From the NCBI RefSeq assembly GCF_032854445.1, contig NC_088300.1:81024101-81088100 (forward strand): a stretch of 64,000 bases of DNA, written 5' to 3'. Below the pieces are notes generated by a model. The model was not told the origin of the DNA. It saw only the letters and a program-made list of their open reading frames with translations, and made no database searches. This stretch comes from Liolophura sinensis. Taxonomy: Eukaryota; Mollusca; Polyplacophora; Chitonida; Chitonidae. This document shows positions 1 to 10,605 of this stretch, piece by piece. A program made the position numbers and the translations under genes. The first letter of the stretch is position 1. Every line of letters starts with the position of its first letter.

Positions 1-44
1 TCCTGGTGCTGTATCAGCTAATCTGTCCTGTGTTATTACTCCAG

Positions 45-3000
45 ACTCCCGTACATCAGACTGGTTCCTCATATCCTCCCCGTGGCCCACCCTTACCCTG
101 GTGAGTGTGTACGTCATCTTGGTGCTTCAGGGACAACAATGGATGAAGAAGAGAGAGGCATTTCAGCTGAAGACGCTCATGCTGGTGTATAATGCCACAC
201 TGGTCATCCTTTCCTTGTATATGTTTTATGAGGTAGGTCATATCACATCGGAATCAAAAACTGTATACCCACGCACATCCATATTTGACTTTACAGCAAC
301 CCAATGTTTGTGTATTAAAACACGCCTACTTACAGATGCTAAGTCAAAAAAGGTAATATTCTGGATGTGATACAAGGTATAAGTAGGAGGCAGCCAATTC
401 CTGTTCAATGTGTACAGAAATGAAAGTACTTTTCCGTTCAGCACATGTGGAGCGGTTTAAGTGAAAGTCTGCCTTTCTTCAGATCATTCTCTCAGCAAAT
501 AACATTCTCTGCTTCATTACTACAGGATTGTCGTTGAAAATGCCCAAAACCATCATGCTCTAACACTGACTGTCAATCATTTTAGTTCCTGGTGTCGTCG
601 TGGTTACGACCTGGTTTCAGCCTCATATGTCAGCCGCTGGAGTATGACCAGCCTGCAGCACTAAGGGTGAGAGACAGCAGACCAGCACAATACCAGCAAT
701 TCTCCAACTTTAATCAATGTAGTAATATTTTATATGCATTCTGAAAACATAGATGATATGATTTTGAAGATTTTAAAATGTATTCTTAAACAGAAATTAT
801 AAAAGAATCTGTCAATGTCAGACAACATTTCTCTCATATGCTATAGCATGAACTATGTATGGGGGTGAGTTTGTGAAGGATTTAGTTTTCTCTGAAGCCT
901 GGTGTATTAACTCCTCCCAGTTTGTGAAGAATTAGGCAAGCACAAACACTTGTTAGGGCAGCTTACCAGTTTGAAACATCTCATGCGTATCTAATGCTGA
1001 GTAACATAAGCTCTACAGCTACGATAAGTTCACTTTATGTGACATATATTGCAACAATCGCAGCTAATTTTCAGTTGTTTTCAAATGAATTTCACTTTGT
1101 GATTGTGACTTCCACTGTTGTGCTGAGTACAACCATGCATAAGCTAATGAGCTTTCTTCTGGGTAGCAGTTGTGGGCAGACAAGTAACAGAAAACAGAAT
1201 CTCGTCTATTTGTGACATCTTTTCTTCCTCTAGCTTGCGGAAGTCTGCTGGTGGTATTACGTCTCCAAACTCATTGAGCTGATGGACACGGTGAGTAGCC
1301 TGTGGTAATCTGTCGACAAAAAAAATTCCTTTCCAGTTCAGGTGTCCTTCAAATTTCAGGCCAAAAATAGCCTAATGCAATTTTAATGCCTTCAGGTTAT
1401 CAAACATTCAACATGATTAAATCAGGCTGATTAACTTTGGTTTACCAGTTCCTGTGCTGCTCATTAGACACATGTTCCTGTGCTGCTCATTAGGCGCATG
1501 TTCCTGTGCTGCTCATTCGGCACATGTTCCTGTGCTGCTCATGTCTCAATAGACACGCGTTTCTGTGCTGCTCAATAGACACGCGTTTCTGTGCTGCTCA
1601 ATGGACGCATGTTTCTGTGCTGCTCATTAGGTGCATGTTCCTGTGCTGCTCATTAGGCGCATGTTCCTGTGCTGCTCATGTTTCTGTGCTGCTCATTAGA
1701 CACATTCCTGTGCTGCTCATTAGACGCATGTTCATGTGCTGCTCAATAGACACACGTTTCTGTGCTGCTCAATGGATGCATGTTTCTGTGCTGCTCATTA
1801 GTCGCACGAGTCTGTTCTGCACATGATATGACCGACTCATAATGTACCTTTACCCTACTGTACGCATATTTTAATTTCAGTTCTTTTTTGTTCTGCGGAA
1901 GAAGAACAGCCAGGTAACATTCCTGCACGTGTACCACCACTCCACAATGCCCATCCTCTGGTGGATTGGAGTCAGATTTGCACCTGGTGGCGAGGGTAGG
2001 CTTTCATCTCATGCTAGACAGTTGAACTCAAAGGGAATAACTCTTCTGCATAGGGAGAAAACTGCATAGAAAACACTCTCAAAGTCTCGCATTTTACAAC
2101 ATTTTGTACATAATTAAGGGTGTAAAATAAAAAAAGACAATCAGCTTCTGAGTACTGACTTAACAGTGATATTTTTTTCTATCTAGGATTCACTAAACTT
2201 TTCTGTTTTTGTTACTTCAGCCTACTTTTCCTCCTCCATCAACTGTTTCGTGCATGTGATGATGTACACGTACTACCTATTGGCTGCTCTAGGACCCAGT
2301 ATGCAGAAGTACTTATGGTGGAAGAAGTACATGACCAAACTTCAGCTGGTAAGTCTGAGGCCTCCATGGCCAAGGTGGTTAGCGCGCCATTGTCACAATG
2401 ACCCAGGACCCTCTCACCAATGCGGTCACTCCTGAGTTCATGTCCAGCTCATGCTGGTTTCCTGTCCGGCCCTATGTGGGAAAGTCTGATAGCAACCTGC
2501 TGATGGCCGTAATTTCCCTTTCAGCCTTTTGGTTACAGGTGCAAATTTGGTTACAGGTGCAAAGAGAGGACTAGTTCATACAGTATGATCTTCTCAGACA
2601 GAACTCGTCCTATTAGTCCCCATTTTTGTTCTACTTTAAATATGATTCTGGTAAGGCAAGTGTATCCTTACGTAATCTTCTTCGTCAGTAAAAATAGAAT
2701 CCTTATGTCGACCAATGCTTCAAACAGTTATTCTCTAGAACTTACCTCAGATCACGATCAGCTTTGTCACAAGGATTATGGATTAGCACCTGAGCTGAAA
2801 TTAACACAGTTGTACCATCTGGTCTCAATTCAAATGCAAATAATGAATTTCAACAAACATGAAATAATGTCTCTCTTTTCTAGATGCAGTTTTTTGCAGT
2901 AGAGTTCCACACACTGATGGCTATTTACGTGGACTGCGGTTTCCCCAAGTTTTATCAATGGCTTTTGATGGTCTACATCTTTTCCCACATCCTACTTTTT

Positions 3001-3102
3001 GCAAATTTTTACTACCATGCCTACATAACCAAGAGGGACTCAAGGAAACACGTGAACGGATCACTCAGTAATGGCACCTGTCACCATCTTAAGGAACAAT
3101 GA
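45..3102 (+). CDS. ELOVL: ELOVL very-long-chain fatty acid elongase, 5'-partial
   Basis: This is the condensing enzyme (3-ketoacyl-CoA synthase) of the ER membrane fatty-acid elongation cycle. Six coding exons are seen: 45-232, 586-666, 1234-1290, 1881-1995, 2221-2348 and 2884-3102 (stop TGA). All have AG/GT borders and matching phases, giving about 261 visible residues; the first roughly 30-40 residues lie left of the window. All family motifs are present: KLIELMDT (KxxExxDT), [10 protein letters not shown] with the catalytic HxxHH box, [12 protein letters not shown], and TKLQLMQ (TxxQxxQ). Several hydrophobic membrane segments follow. The Q at the start of the histidine-box motif fits the ELOVL2/4/5 group, and the SPWPT and PFQL-like (AFQL) stretches resemble ELOVL4, but the subtype is not settled. 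The C-terminus (HLKEQ) has only a weak lysine ER-retrieval signal. It is convergent with RPS10. Confidence 0.93.
1447..1821. repeat. 26-bp minisatellite, ELOVL intron 3
   Basis: About 14 copies of a 26-bp unit built on ttcctgtgctgctcattag. Two sub-variants occur (TTCCTG...CATTAG and TTTCTG...CAATAG), grouped rather than randomly mixed. It ends about 60 bp before the acceptor of the exon at 1881. Confidence 0.9.
2356..2515 (+). mobile_element. tRNA-derived SINE, 3'-truncated, ELOVL intron 5
   Basis: Head matches the full copies at 43563 and 19203: gcctccatggccaaggtggt, a diverged box B (gagttcatgtcc), then the GCTCATGCTGG segment and a gtgggaaagtct block. The 3' half with the AAATA tail is missing. 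It starts about 7 bp after the exon-5 donor GTAAGT. Confidence 0.8.
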
Positions 3103-3216
3103 ACTTATGACCCTCAATGGCCATTATTTTCACTTCCTTTACGCTGCCAAAGCATTTACACTTTTGTCTTTTCAATCTTTCTACGCAGTTTGATGTTCAG
3201 ACTGGGATTTTTGTCA

Positions 3217-3222
3217 AATAAA
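3217..3222 (+). terminator. Poly(A) signal of the ELOVL gene
   Basis: A canonical AATAAA lies 115 bp after the ELOVL stop codon, in a short T-rich 3'UTR, so cleavage is expected near 3235-3245. Confidence 0.7.
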
Positions 3223-3591
3223 CAATTACTGACCCCACTCAAGTCGGGCTTTGCTTGTTTCTTCATTACAGGATTTTAACACACCCTTTCTTTGTATAAT
3301 TACAAAAAACAAACAAACACCGATAGCCCTGAGTATGGGTGGAGGAACAGCAGTTGAGTGGTCAGGGTTCATGGTTTGACTTTTCGTTTGACCTTTCACT
3401 TCTCCTGAACCTACCACATGTGACATACAAAATTACACACAAGATTGGTAGAAAACAAGCACCCTTCAATGAACACTCTTTAAATAACCACCAGACCACA
3501 GCCCGAGCTCAGAAACACATGAAATTTCATAATTAAGTGTTAATACATTAACAAGTGACAAGGGTTTTCCTTCTTCATTTCACAGGCATTC
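3223..3591. other. Intergenic, ELOVL/RPS10 tail-to-tail
   Basis: AT-rich unique sequence between two convergent genes. I see no gene or repeat in it; short open frames on both strands show no family features. Confidence 0.6.
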
Positions 3592-3597
3592 TTTAAT
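3592..3597 (-). terminator. Probable RPS10 poly(A) signal (ATTAAA)
   Basis: On the minus strand ATTAAA occurs about 45 nt after the RPS10 stop. This agrees with the very short 3'UTRs usual for ribosomal protein mRNAs. Confidence 0.5.
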
Positions 3598-3640
3598 AGC
3601 ATCCACTGACAGAGTTGAATAGAGAAAGTCCAGAGAGAAT

Positions 3641-6600
3641 TCACTGGTTCTGTGCAGGTGGTCGGCCGCGTCCAAATCCTCCTCGCTGACAACAAAGCAG
3701 AAAACAGACAACATATCACAACTAAAACCTGCTACAACAACAGTTTTACAAAGATATTAGAAATTAATGCAGCTTGCACAGCAGAGCTGTGTTGATGCTG
3801 TCACTGACAAAGCAAAGCACCACAGTGAATTTAGCTGCCTGTAACTGGTCAGGCACTAGTGGTGGGAATGAAGGGAGTTCACACTGCTGTCATAGCCATA
3901 ATGATACACTATTATACAGTTATGTTTTACCCGTAACACTTACAGTTTGAAGACACACGGCTTTATTCAATTCATGACATTTCGGCATAATGTTTAGTTT
4001 GCTGAACACAGGCCTACTTACGAACTGGAAGTCTGGATTGGCCCCAGCTCCTACATCTGCCTTTTTGTCTGAGCCAGCTACAAACAGTCAACATAAACAC
4101 AACATTTAAGCACCTACCAACTGGTGGCATAGAGTGGAGGGTATTTACACATTTAAGATTTTTACATAAGCATTGTTGAGTGGTGTTCATTAGTATTAGT
4201 TGAATTTCAAGGCCAACTGGAGGGCAACTTCCCAAAGCAGCTGGATGTATAGCAGCATGCTGATCCAGATGGATCCTTGGCACATCTACCTGTATAGCAG
4301 TATGCTGATCCAGATGGATCCTTGGCACATCTACCAGTATAGCAGTATGCTGATCCAGATGGATCCTTGGTACATCTACCAGTATAGCAGCATGCTGATC
4401 CAGATGGATCCTTGGCACATCTACCTGTATAGCAGTATGCTGATCCAGATGGATCCTTGGCACATCTACCAGCATAGCAGTATGCTGATCCAGAGGGATC
4501 CTTGGCACATCTACCAGTATAGCAGTATGCTGATCCAGATGGATCCTTGGCACATATACCAGTATAGCAGTATGCTGATCCAGATGGATCCTTGGCACAT
4601 CTACCAGTATAGCAGTATGCTGATCCAGATGGATCCTTGGCACATCTACCAGTATAGCAGTATGCTGATCCAGATGGATCCTTGGCACATCTACCAGTAT
4701 AGCAGCATGCTGATCCAGATGGATCCTTGGCACATCTACCAGTATAGCAGTATGCTGATCCAGATGGATCCTTGGCACATCTACCTGTATAGCAGCATGC
4801 TGATCTAAGTGAATACTGGGCACAGACATATGACTGAGCACTGAAAATCTTTTCTTTTTTTCTTTTTCTTTTCGACCTTTTCTACCTTTAAAGCATTTTT
4901 TTCAATCTAATTTATGCATACAATGATTAATATCAGGCTAAAATTTGGTTGTGTGAATAAAGATACCATCTTCATAAAACTGTACAAATTATTTCTGTAC
5001 ACCCCATAATTCCCTCAGAATGTTTCAAAAATATTGGTCGTCGGGTTGAAAAGGTTGGAAGAATTAGGGCACATAAAGCATTATAAGCCTCATCCTAAAT
5101 TAGAAATGTAGGACAGATTTTACTTGATTTATTGTAACAACGCTGTACTCTATTATAGCACACGGCACTGTGCAGTACTGATCTAGTTTATGCTGCTCAC
5201 AGGCTGTCTCCTTACTAAATTCTTACAATTTTCATTCAGGTCTCTTGCTAAAAGTAGTGATTTTCACAGTAGGATAACAAACATGACCTCTAACATACAC
5301 ATTAGCGGAGCAAGCGAAGTTGCAGACCAAGTTCTACTATCTACCTTTAGATCAAATAACAATCATTCACATTTCCATGTTTGTAACAGTTATCTCCCTT
5401 GGAAACCCAGGGCCTTGTCTCAATGTATGTATAATTAGGGTTTAACGTCGTACTGAACAATTTTTCAGATAAGGAAAAGTCACCTTATCTTAATGAAGCC
5501 ATCTGCAAAATTTATATCTCTGGATGACAACAGATTGCCAAAATGCGGGAGTGAAATGTGAAGGCAGGTGTAAAAAACAGCTGGTTTTGAGGTGATGTTG
5601 TTTGAGCAGCGTGTCCACATTTTGGTGAGAGTGCTGAAAACTAGGTGTCTAAACAGCACAAGTTTTCTATTTCACCAGTCTGACATACAGCTGGCTAGCC
5701 CAATGGCACCCAATCAAACTTAACAGACAAATTTATTTGGTATAATACAACAGAATCTGCATAACCAAGCTGAAAGACATGGCAGTGCTGAGCAGGCAAG
5801 ACAAGCAGTGCTGAGAAATGTGTGAAGATTTAAGGTTTTCAACTATAATTATGGATAACTTTGGCTTATCAAGTATTTGTATGCGTAGCAGAGAAGGGCA
5901 TTAGGGCTGTGCGAGCTTGTCACATGAACAACTGTGGAGTACAGCATGACAAATTTCCACCAAGGACCCGGTGTTGGCAGAAAGACACTAAGATTGAAAT
6001 TGCTTTAACAAAAGTTGTCACCAACAACACATAACACTTGAACAAGATGGATCCTGCAAATTAACTTCATTCACCACACCCAATTGCAAGGAAATCCTTA
6101 ACATTTCAGGAGAATATTTTTTGGTTTTATTCGATTCTACAGTTGGTTGTGCCTTTATTTTCATGAACAAATCACCAAATGTACAATTTGACAGACAAGA
6201 AGAAGGAGAAATCCCAACTGGAGTTACAGACAGAGGGTCGCTGCACAACTGCTTGACAACTATCATCAGATAGGGCAACAGTATCAGAGTGATGAAATGA
6301 CAGAGTACGCAGATCAGAGTGGCCAACAACAACCAACAGAGCGGCCAACAAAGCGCCTTGTACGGTCTGTAAGACAAACAAAATCTGTGAAGAGTCAGAA
6401 TCCTCCTGTACATTACATAGTGAGGATGCACAACCTGACAGTTGTCATCCATACCCACTATGTAAGGTAACCCTGGGTGTGATATACTTCCAGCTATACC
6501 AGCACATCAAGCTTAACCAGGACAGAATGACAGAAAGACAAAAACATCAGGAACATAATGAAGACCACCTTTACTTTAGTATGTTTAGGTATGACTAGGA

Positions 6601-9376
6601 ATTTGTTGTCTAGAGTGTGTTTACACGACATGTGTTTACAGTCGTGCAAGCAGCCTACAAGCTGCCTGAAGCTATCAGTTGGTTGTGAGCACTGCTGACC
6701 TTCTTGGACTGCAGTAGTAAAGGAGCCAAGGGCTCTGTGAAGTAGGCCCTATGTGTACTCTATCTGGACTACATATTCATTGCCACTGTGTGAAGTAGAC
6801 CTTACCCTCCTTGGACTAAATATTAATGGCTGCTGTGTTAAGTAGGCCATACTCTCCTTGGACTAAATATTAATGGCTGCTGTGTTAAGTAGGCCATACT
6901 CTCCTTGGACTATATATTAATGGCTGCTGTGTTAAGTAGGCCATACTCTCCTTGGACTAAATATTAATGGCTGCTGTGTTAAGTAGGCCATACTCTCCTT
7001 GGACTACATATTCATGGCCGCTGTGTGAAGTAGACCTTATTCTCCTTGGTCGCTGTGTGAAGTAGGCCCTACTCCCCTTGGGCTACATATTCATGGCCGC
7101 TGTGTGACGTAGACCTTATTCTCCTTGGGCTACACATTCATGGCCACTGTGTGAAGTAGGCCCTACTCCCCTTGGGCTACATATTCATGGCCGCTGTGTG
7201 ACGTAGACCTTACTCTCCTTGGGCTACACATTCATGGCCACTGTGTGAAGTAGGCCCTACTCCCCTTGGGCTACATATTCATGGCCACTGTGTGATGTAG
7301 ACCTTATTCTCCTTGGGCTACACATTCATGGCCACTGTGTGAAGTAAACCCTACTCCCCTTGGGCTACATATTCATGGTTGCTGTGTGAAGTAGACCTTA
7401 CTCTCCTTGGGCTACACATTCATGGCCACTGTGTGAAGTAAACCCTACTCCCCTTGGGCTACATATTCATGGTTGCTGTGTGAAGTAGACCTTACTCTCC
7501 TTGGGCTACACATTCATGGTTGCTGTGTGAAGTAGGCCCTACTCCCCTTGGGCTACATATTCATGGCCACTGTGTGAAGTAGACCTTACTCTCCTTGGGC
7601 TACACATTCATGGCCACTGTGTGAAGTAGGCTCTACTCCCCTTGGGCTACATATTCATGGCTGCTGTGTGAAGTAGACCTTACTCCCCTTGGGCTACATA
7701 TTCATGGCTGCTGTGTGAAGTAGACCTTACTCTCCTTGGACTACATATTCATGGCCGCTGTGTGAAGTAGACCTTACTCTCCTTGGACTACATATTCATG
7801 GCCGCTGTGTGAAGTGGGCCCTACTCCCCTTGGACTATATCTTGATGGTCACTGTGAAGTAGGCCCTACTTATTTATTTATTTGATTGGTGTTTTACGCT
7901 GTACTCAAGAATATTTCACATATACGACGGTGGCCAGCATTATGGTGGGTGGAAACCGGGGGAAGCCCACGACCATCCGCAGGTTGCTGGCAGACCTTCC
8001 CACTTACGGCCGGAGAGGAAGCCAGCATGAGCTGAACTTGAACTCACAGCGACCGCATTGGTGAGAGGCTCCTGGGTCATTACTCTGTGCTGGCGCGTTA
8101 ACCGACTGAGCCACGGAGGCCCCAAAGTAGGCCCTACTGTCCTTGAACTACATGTTTATAACCGGGTATATTACCCTGTTAGTAACACCTGTCATGATAC
8201 TTACGTCCACCTGCTCTCCTGTATTCCCGCCTGTCATCAGCACCAGGTGTGCGGGGTCCACCCTCTGGGCCTGATAACACAGCATTTATCAGCAATGTAA
8301 TCACAAATTCAACCATCAATTCTCAAAAACACAAAACAAATGCAAAATTTCTATTAGACAATTTGGTGACATTTCTTTTTCAACAATAATGGCATAATTA
8401 CAGGACTAAGATTTGAATGCTACTTTGCATCATGTTCTGAAATAATCCTAGATGTTTTATTGTCCTGCAACAAATTACCATTGCAACTTAATCCTCCCTT
8501 TATCTATCAACTTTCGAACTTAGCATCACATATTTCCCTTCCACATTACAACTTTGACATATAAGAACATTTAACATTTAAAATATCAGCTCATAATAAC
8601 TTCCCCACCCTACCATGACACACCCACATGACATATACAGCAAGATTTCACTCTGTAATCTCAATATGACATCTCAATACAGCATCTCAAAAACCCTACT
8701 TAACAAGATGAGAAGAGAACATTGTTTACCCTTTGGCCTTGCTCTTGCAGCTTCAGGTCTGGCCTGTCTCTTCAGTGTGGATGGCACAATCTCTGCAGGC
8801 AAGTGTAAGAAGTCTCTCAGATATTGGATGCCTTCATTTGTCAAGTACCAGTAATAGTGACGCCATGCAAACTGTTCTGTGACCAGACCTCTGGACTTCA
8901 GAGACTGCAAACAGGGTCAAAGAAATGTTAAGCAAAAGACACAGTTGTTTAACGCTGCAGTGGATTTTCAACACCACAGGAAAAACAGACAGACAATACA
9001 ATATCCTTAACCTTGGATCACTGTGTATGCTTTTGCTCTGAAATTTCATACTGCTTTCATTTGGAAATGTTTATGTACAATGTTGTAATGGATTCTTTCT
9101 GAAAGACTTAAGTCCCTTGGAAGAGTAAGGCAATATATTTCATATGATGGAAAAGAAATGTAGGATTTAAACAAAACTCGAATCGACAGATTAGTCTAGG
9201 GTCAGCAGATATTTGCAGAATGTAAGGTTGTTCACCTGAAGAGCCTTAATAACGTGCAGATTGGGGACATCTACTTCTGGGTGCTTGGCTGCAGCAAAAT
9301 CCTTCTTTGCCACCATTACACCCTCTTTGAAGAGGTTCTCATAGATTAAAACACGGTTCTTCTTAGGCATCAACAT
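3641..9376 (-). CDS. RPS10: 40S ribosomal protein S10 (eS10), complete
   Basis: Component of the 40S subunit head. Coding exons, 5' to 3' on the minus strand: 9376-9236, 8904-8730, 8270-8205, 4077-4022 and 3685-3641. Phases join exactly to 160 residues (human RPS10 has 165). Recognisable stretches are [19 protein letters not shown] at the N-terminus, [19 protein letters not shown] (winged-helix core), a basic [18 protein letters not shown] linker, [17 protein letters not shown], and the RGG-type tail [14 protein letters not shown]. The ATG sits directly after a splice acceptor, so exon 1 is non-coding. The 4.1-kb intron between 4078 and 8204 holds a 45-bp minisatellite, a 47-bp minisatellite and a SINE. 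Confidence 0.97.
4248..4806. repeat. 45-bp minisatellite, RPS10 intron
   Basis: About 12 copies of a 45-bp unit built on tgctgatccagatggatcc. The unit is divisible by three and stop-free in one frame per strand, which creates long but spurious open frames (202 and 275 codons). Substitutions are few, so the array is young or homogenised. Confidence 0.93.
4810..6740. other. RPS10 intronic sequence, no gene seen
   Basis: Unique AT-rich intron sequence. It contains a short fragment of the second SINE family at about 5440-5480 (gtttaacgtcgtactgaaca). The open frame at 6018-6458 on the minus strand has no recognisable domain. Confidence 0.5.
6741..7870. repeat. 47-bp minisatellite with dimeric higher-order structure
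   Basis: About 24 copies of a 47-bp unit around ctacatattcatggccgctg. From about 7065 to 7680 two unit types alternate: one with GCCCTACTCCCCTT, one with ACCTTACTCTCCTT and CACATTC. This gives a 94-bp period. The left end is a different block of four near-identical units (ttaatggctgctgtgttaag). One further partial unit continues to the right of the SINE at 8125-8160. Confidence 0.92.
7871..8124 (-). mobile_element. Near-full tRNA-derived SINE with 14-bp target duplication
   Basis: On the minus strand it runs from a tRNA-like head (box A TGGCTCAGTCGG, box B gagttcaagttc) through the central conserved body to an AAATAAATA tail. It is flanked by AAGTAGGCCCTACT at 7857-7870 and 8125-8138. It landed within a 47-bp minisatellite unit, so it is younger than the array. 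Confidence 0.93.
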
Positions 9377-9776
9377 CTGCAATAGGGTAGGTATCAAAGG
9401 TGACAATCTAGAGGGAAGCAAGTTTAAAGATATAAGACAGCTGCGACACCTTGCGAAGTACTAACGCCGCTCAGAGAATCAACCTGGACCTTCGTTGAGT
9501 ACGAAATTAATACTGTTAGCATCTAGACTTCAACAATGCTAGCTGTTGGAATCTTTCATGGGCTACTTCCGAGGCAGTTCACACTAAGCCCCACTGGCAG
9601 ACGCCCTGTGAGGTGCATTACAACACGTTGGACCTCAAAGGCCTCAAAGGCAGGAAGGTTCATTCTTAGTAGAAAGGCACAATGGGTATGTCTGGCCGGC
9701 TTGCTGGGCTGACTGGGCGAGTTGTTCCTCCTTCTAAATATACGCCCATCGCATGCGTAATCAAAGTCTGATAGAG

Positions 9777-10113
9777 TGAGTGAGTGCTTGGGGTTTAACG
9801 TCGTACTCAACAACTTTTCAGTCATACGACGAAGGAATCCTTACAGAGCATGTAATTTTGTGCCTCCCTGTTGCAGGACGGATTTCCACCAAAAAAGACA
9901 ACTTAGCGAAGGCAAGTAAGCCGCCCCGCCCCAGCCATAAGACTGATATGGGTCAACCAGTCGTTGCACTATCCCCTTTAAGCTGAACGCCAAACAAGGA
10001 AGTTAGAACGTACTCTTTTCAAGTCTCTGGTGTGACTCGACCAGAACTGACCCTGGATCTACCACTCCCGAAGCGGACGTTCTACCAACTGTGCTATCGG
10101 GCCCAGTCCCAGC
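9777..10113 (-). mobile_element. Second tRNA-derived SINE family
   Basis: The right end, read on the minus strand, has a decayed tRNA-like head (gatagcacagttggtagaac as box A; degenerate box B). The left end carries the tail motif cgacgttaaaccccaagcac followed by tcactcactc. The 9-bp flanks CTGATAGAG (9768-9776 and 10114-10122) match as a target-site duplication. Fragments of the same family lie near 5440-5480 and 24843-24880. Confidence 0.75.
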
Positions 10114-10510
10114 CTGATAGAGGCAGAGCCACTGTTGTTGCAGTTACTTGCTGATAACAGCATGAAAGTTTATAATAAGAGTAATTACTGCAAACTCGTT
10201 TGAACAAGCAAAGGGCATTCCATCTCATCCTACCGCTGGGTTGCTTGAAACAATAAACGTTTAGTTTGAAATAAAATACAGCTTACAACTCAGGTTGCTT
10301 CTGCTGTCGATATTACTTGTTGTTGTTGCAGTTACACCATGAAATCTCTTTTTTTACATATCGATTTATGGGATATAATTTGACCATTTGTCAGTGAAAT
10401 GGCTATTTCCACAGTATAATTTGTTATAGAAATGTTTTCTACTGAATTCAGGCACAGATGGTAAACAGATTTTAAGATTTGGGGCGATATATATACACAA
10501 CTGGCCTCAC

Positions 10511-10605
10511 ATTGACAGCCTGACACGGTCTTGCACCGGAAAAGACCGAGATCACGTTGTGGCGCGCTGAGGTAAACGAGAACGAGATTTTGATTTGGCA
10601 TTACG
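10511..10605. promoter_or_regulatory. Bidirectional promoter, RPS10 (-) / EDEM2 (+), with RPS10 5'TOP exon
   Basis: On the minus strand, CTTTTCCGGTGCAAGACC starting at 10544 looks like the 5'-terminal oligopyrimidine start of a ribosomal protein mRNA. A donor (gtgagg) after 10511 would close a 34-nt non-coding exon joined to the acceptor next to the RPS10 ATG. The EDEM2 ATG lies at 10606, so the two genes share about 60 bp of GC-richer sequence with no TATA box. The transcription starts are inferred. Confidence 0.6.

Noticed and set aside
4014-4841. 275-codon minus-strand frame joined to the RPS10 exon at 4022-4077
   Set aside because: It reads the exon in the wrong frame and the rest is the 45-bp array. 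The RPS10 frame is fixed by homology and by both splice junctions.
6018-6458. 146-codon minus-strand frame with hydrophobic stretches
   Set aside because: It lies in the RPS10 intron on the same strand without family resemblance, and its composition looks like translated AT-rich DNA.
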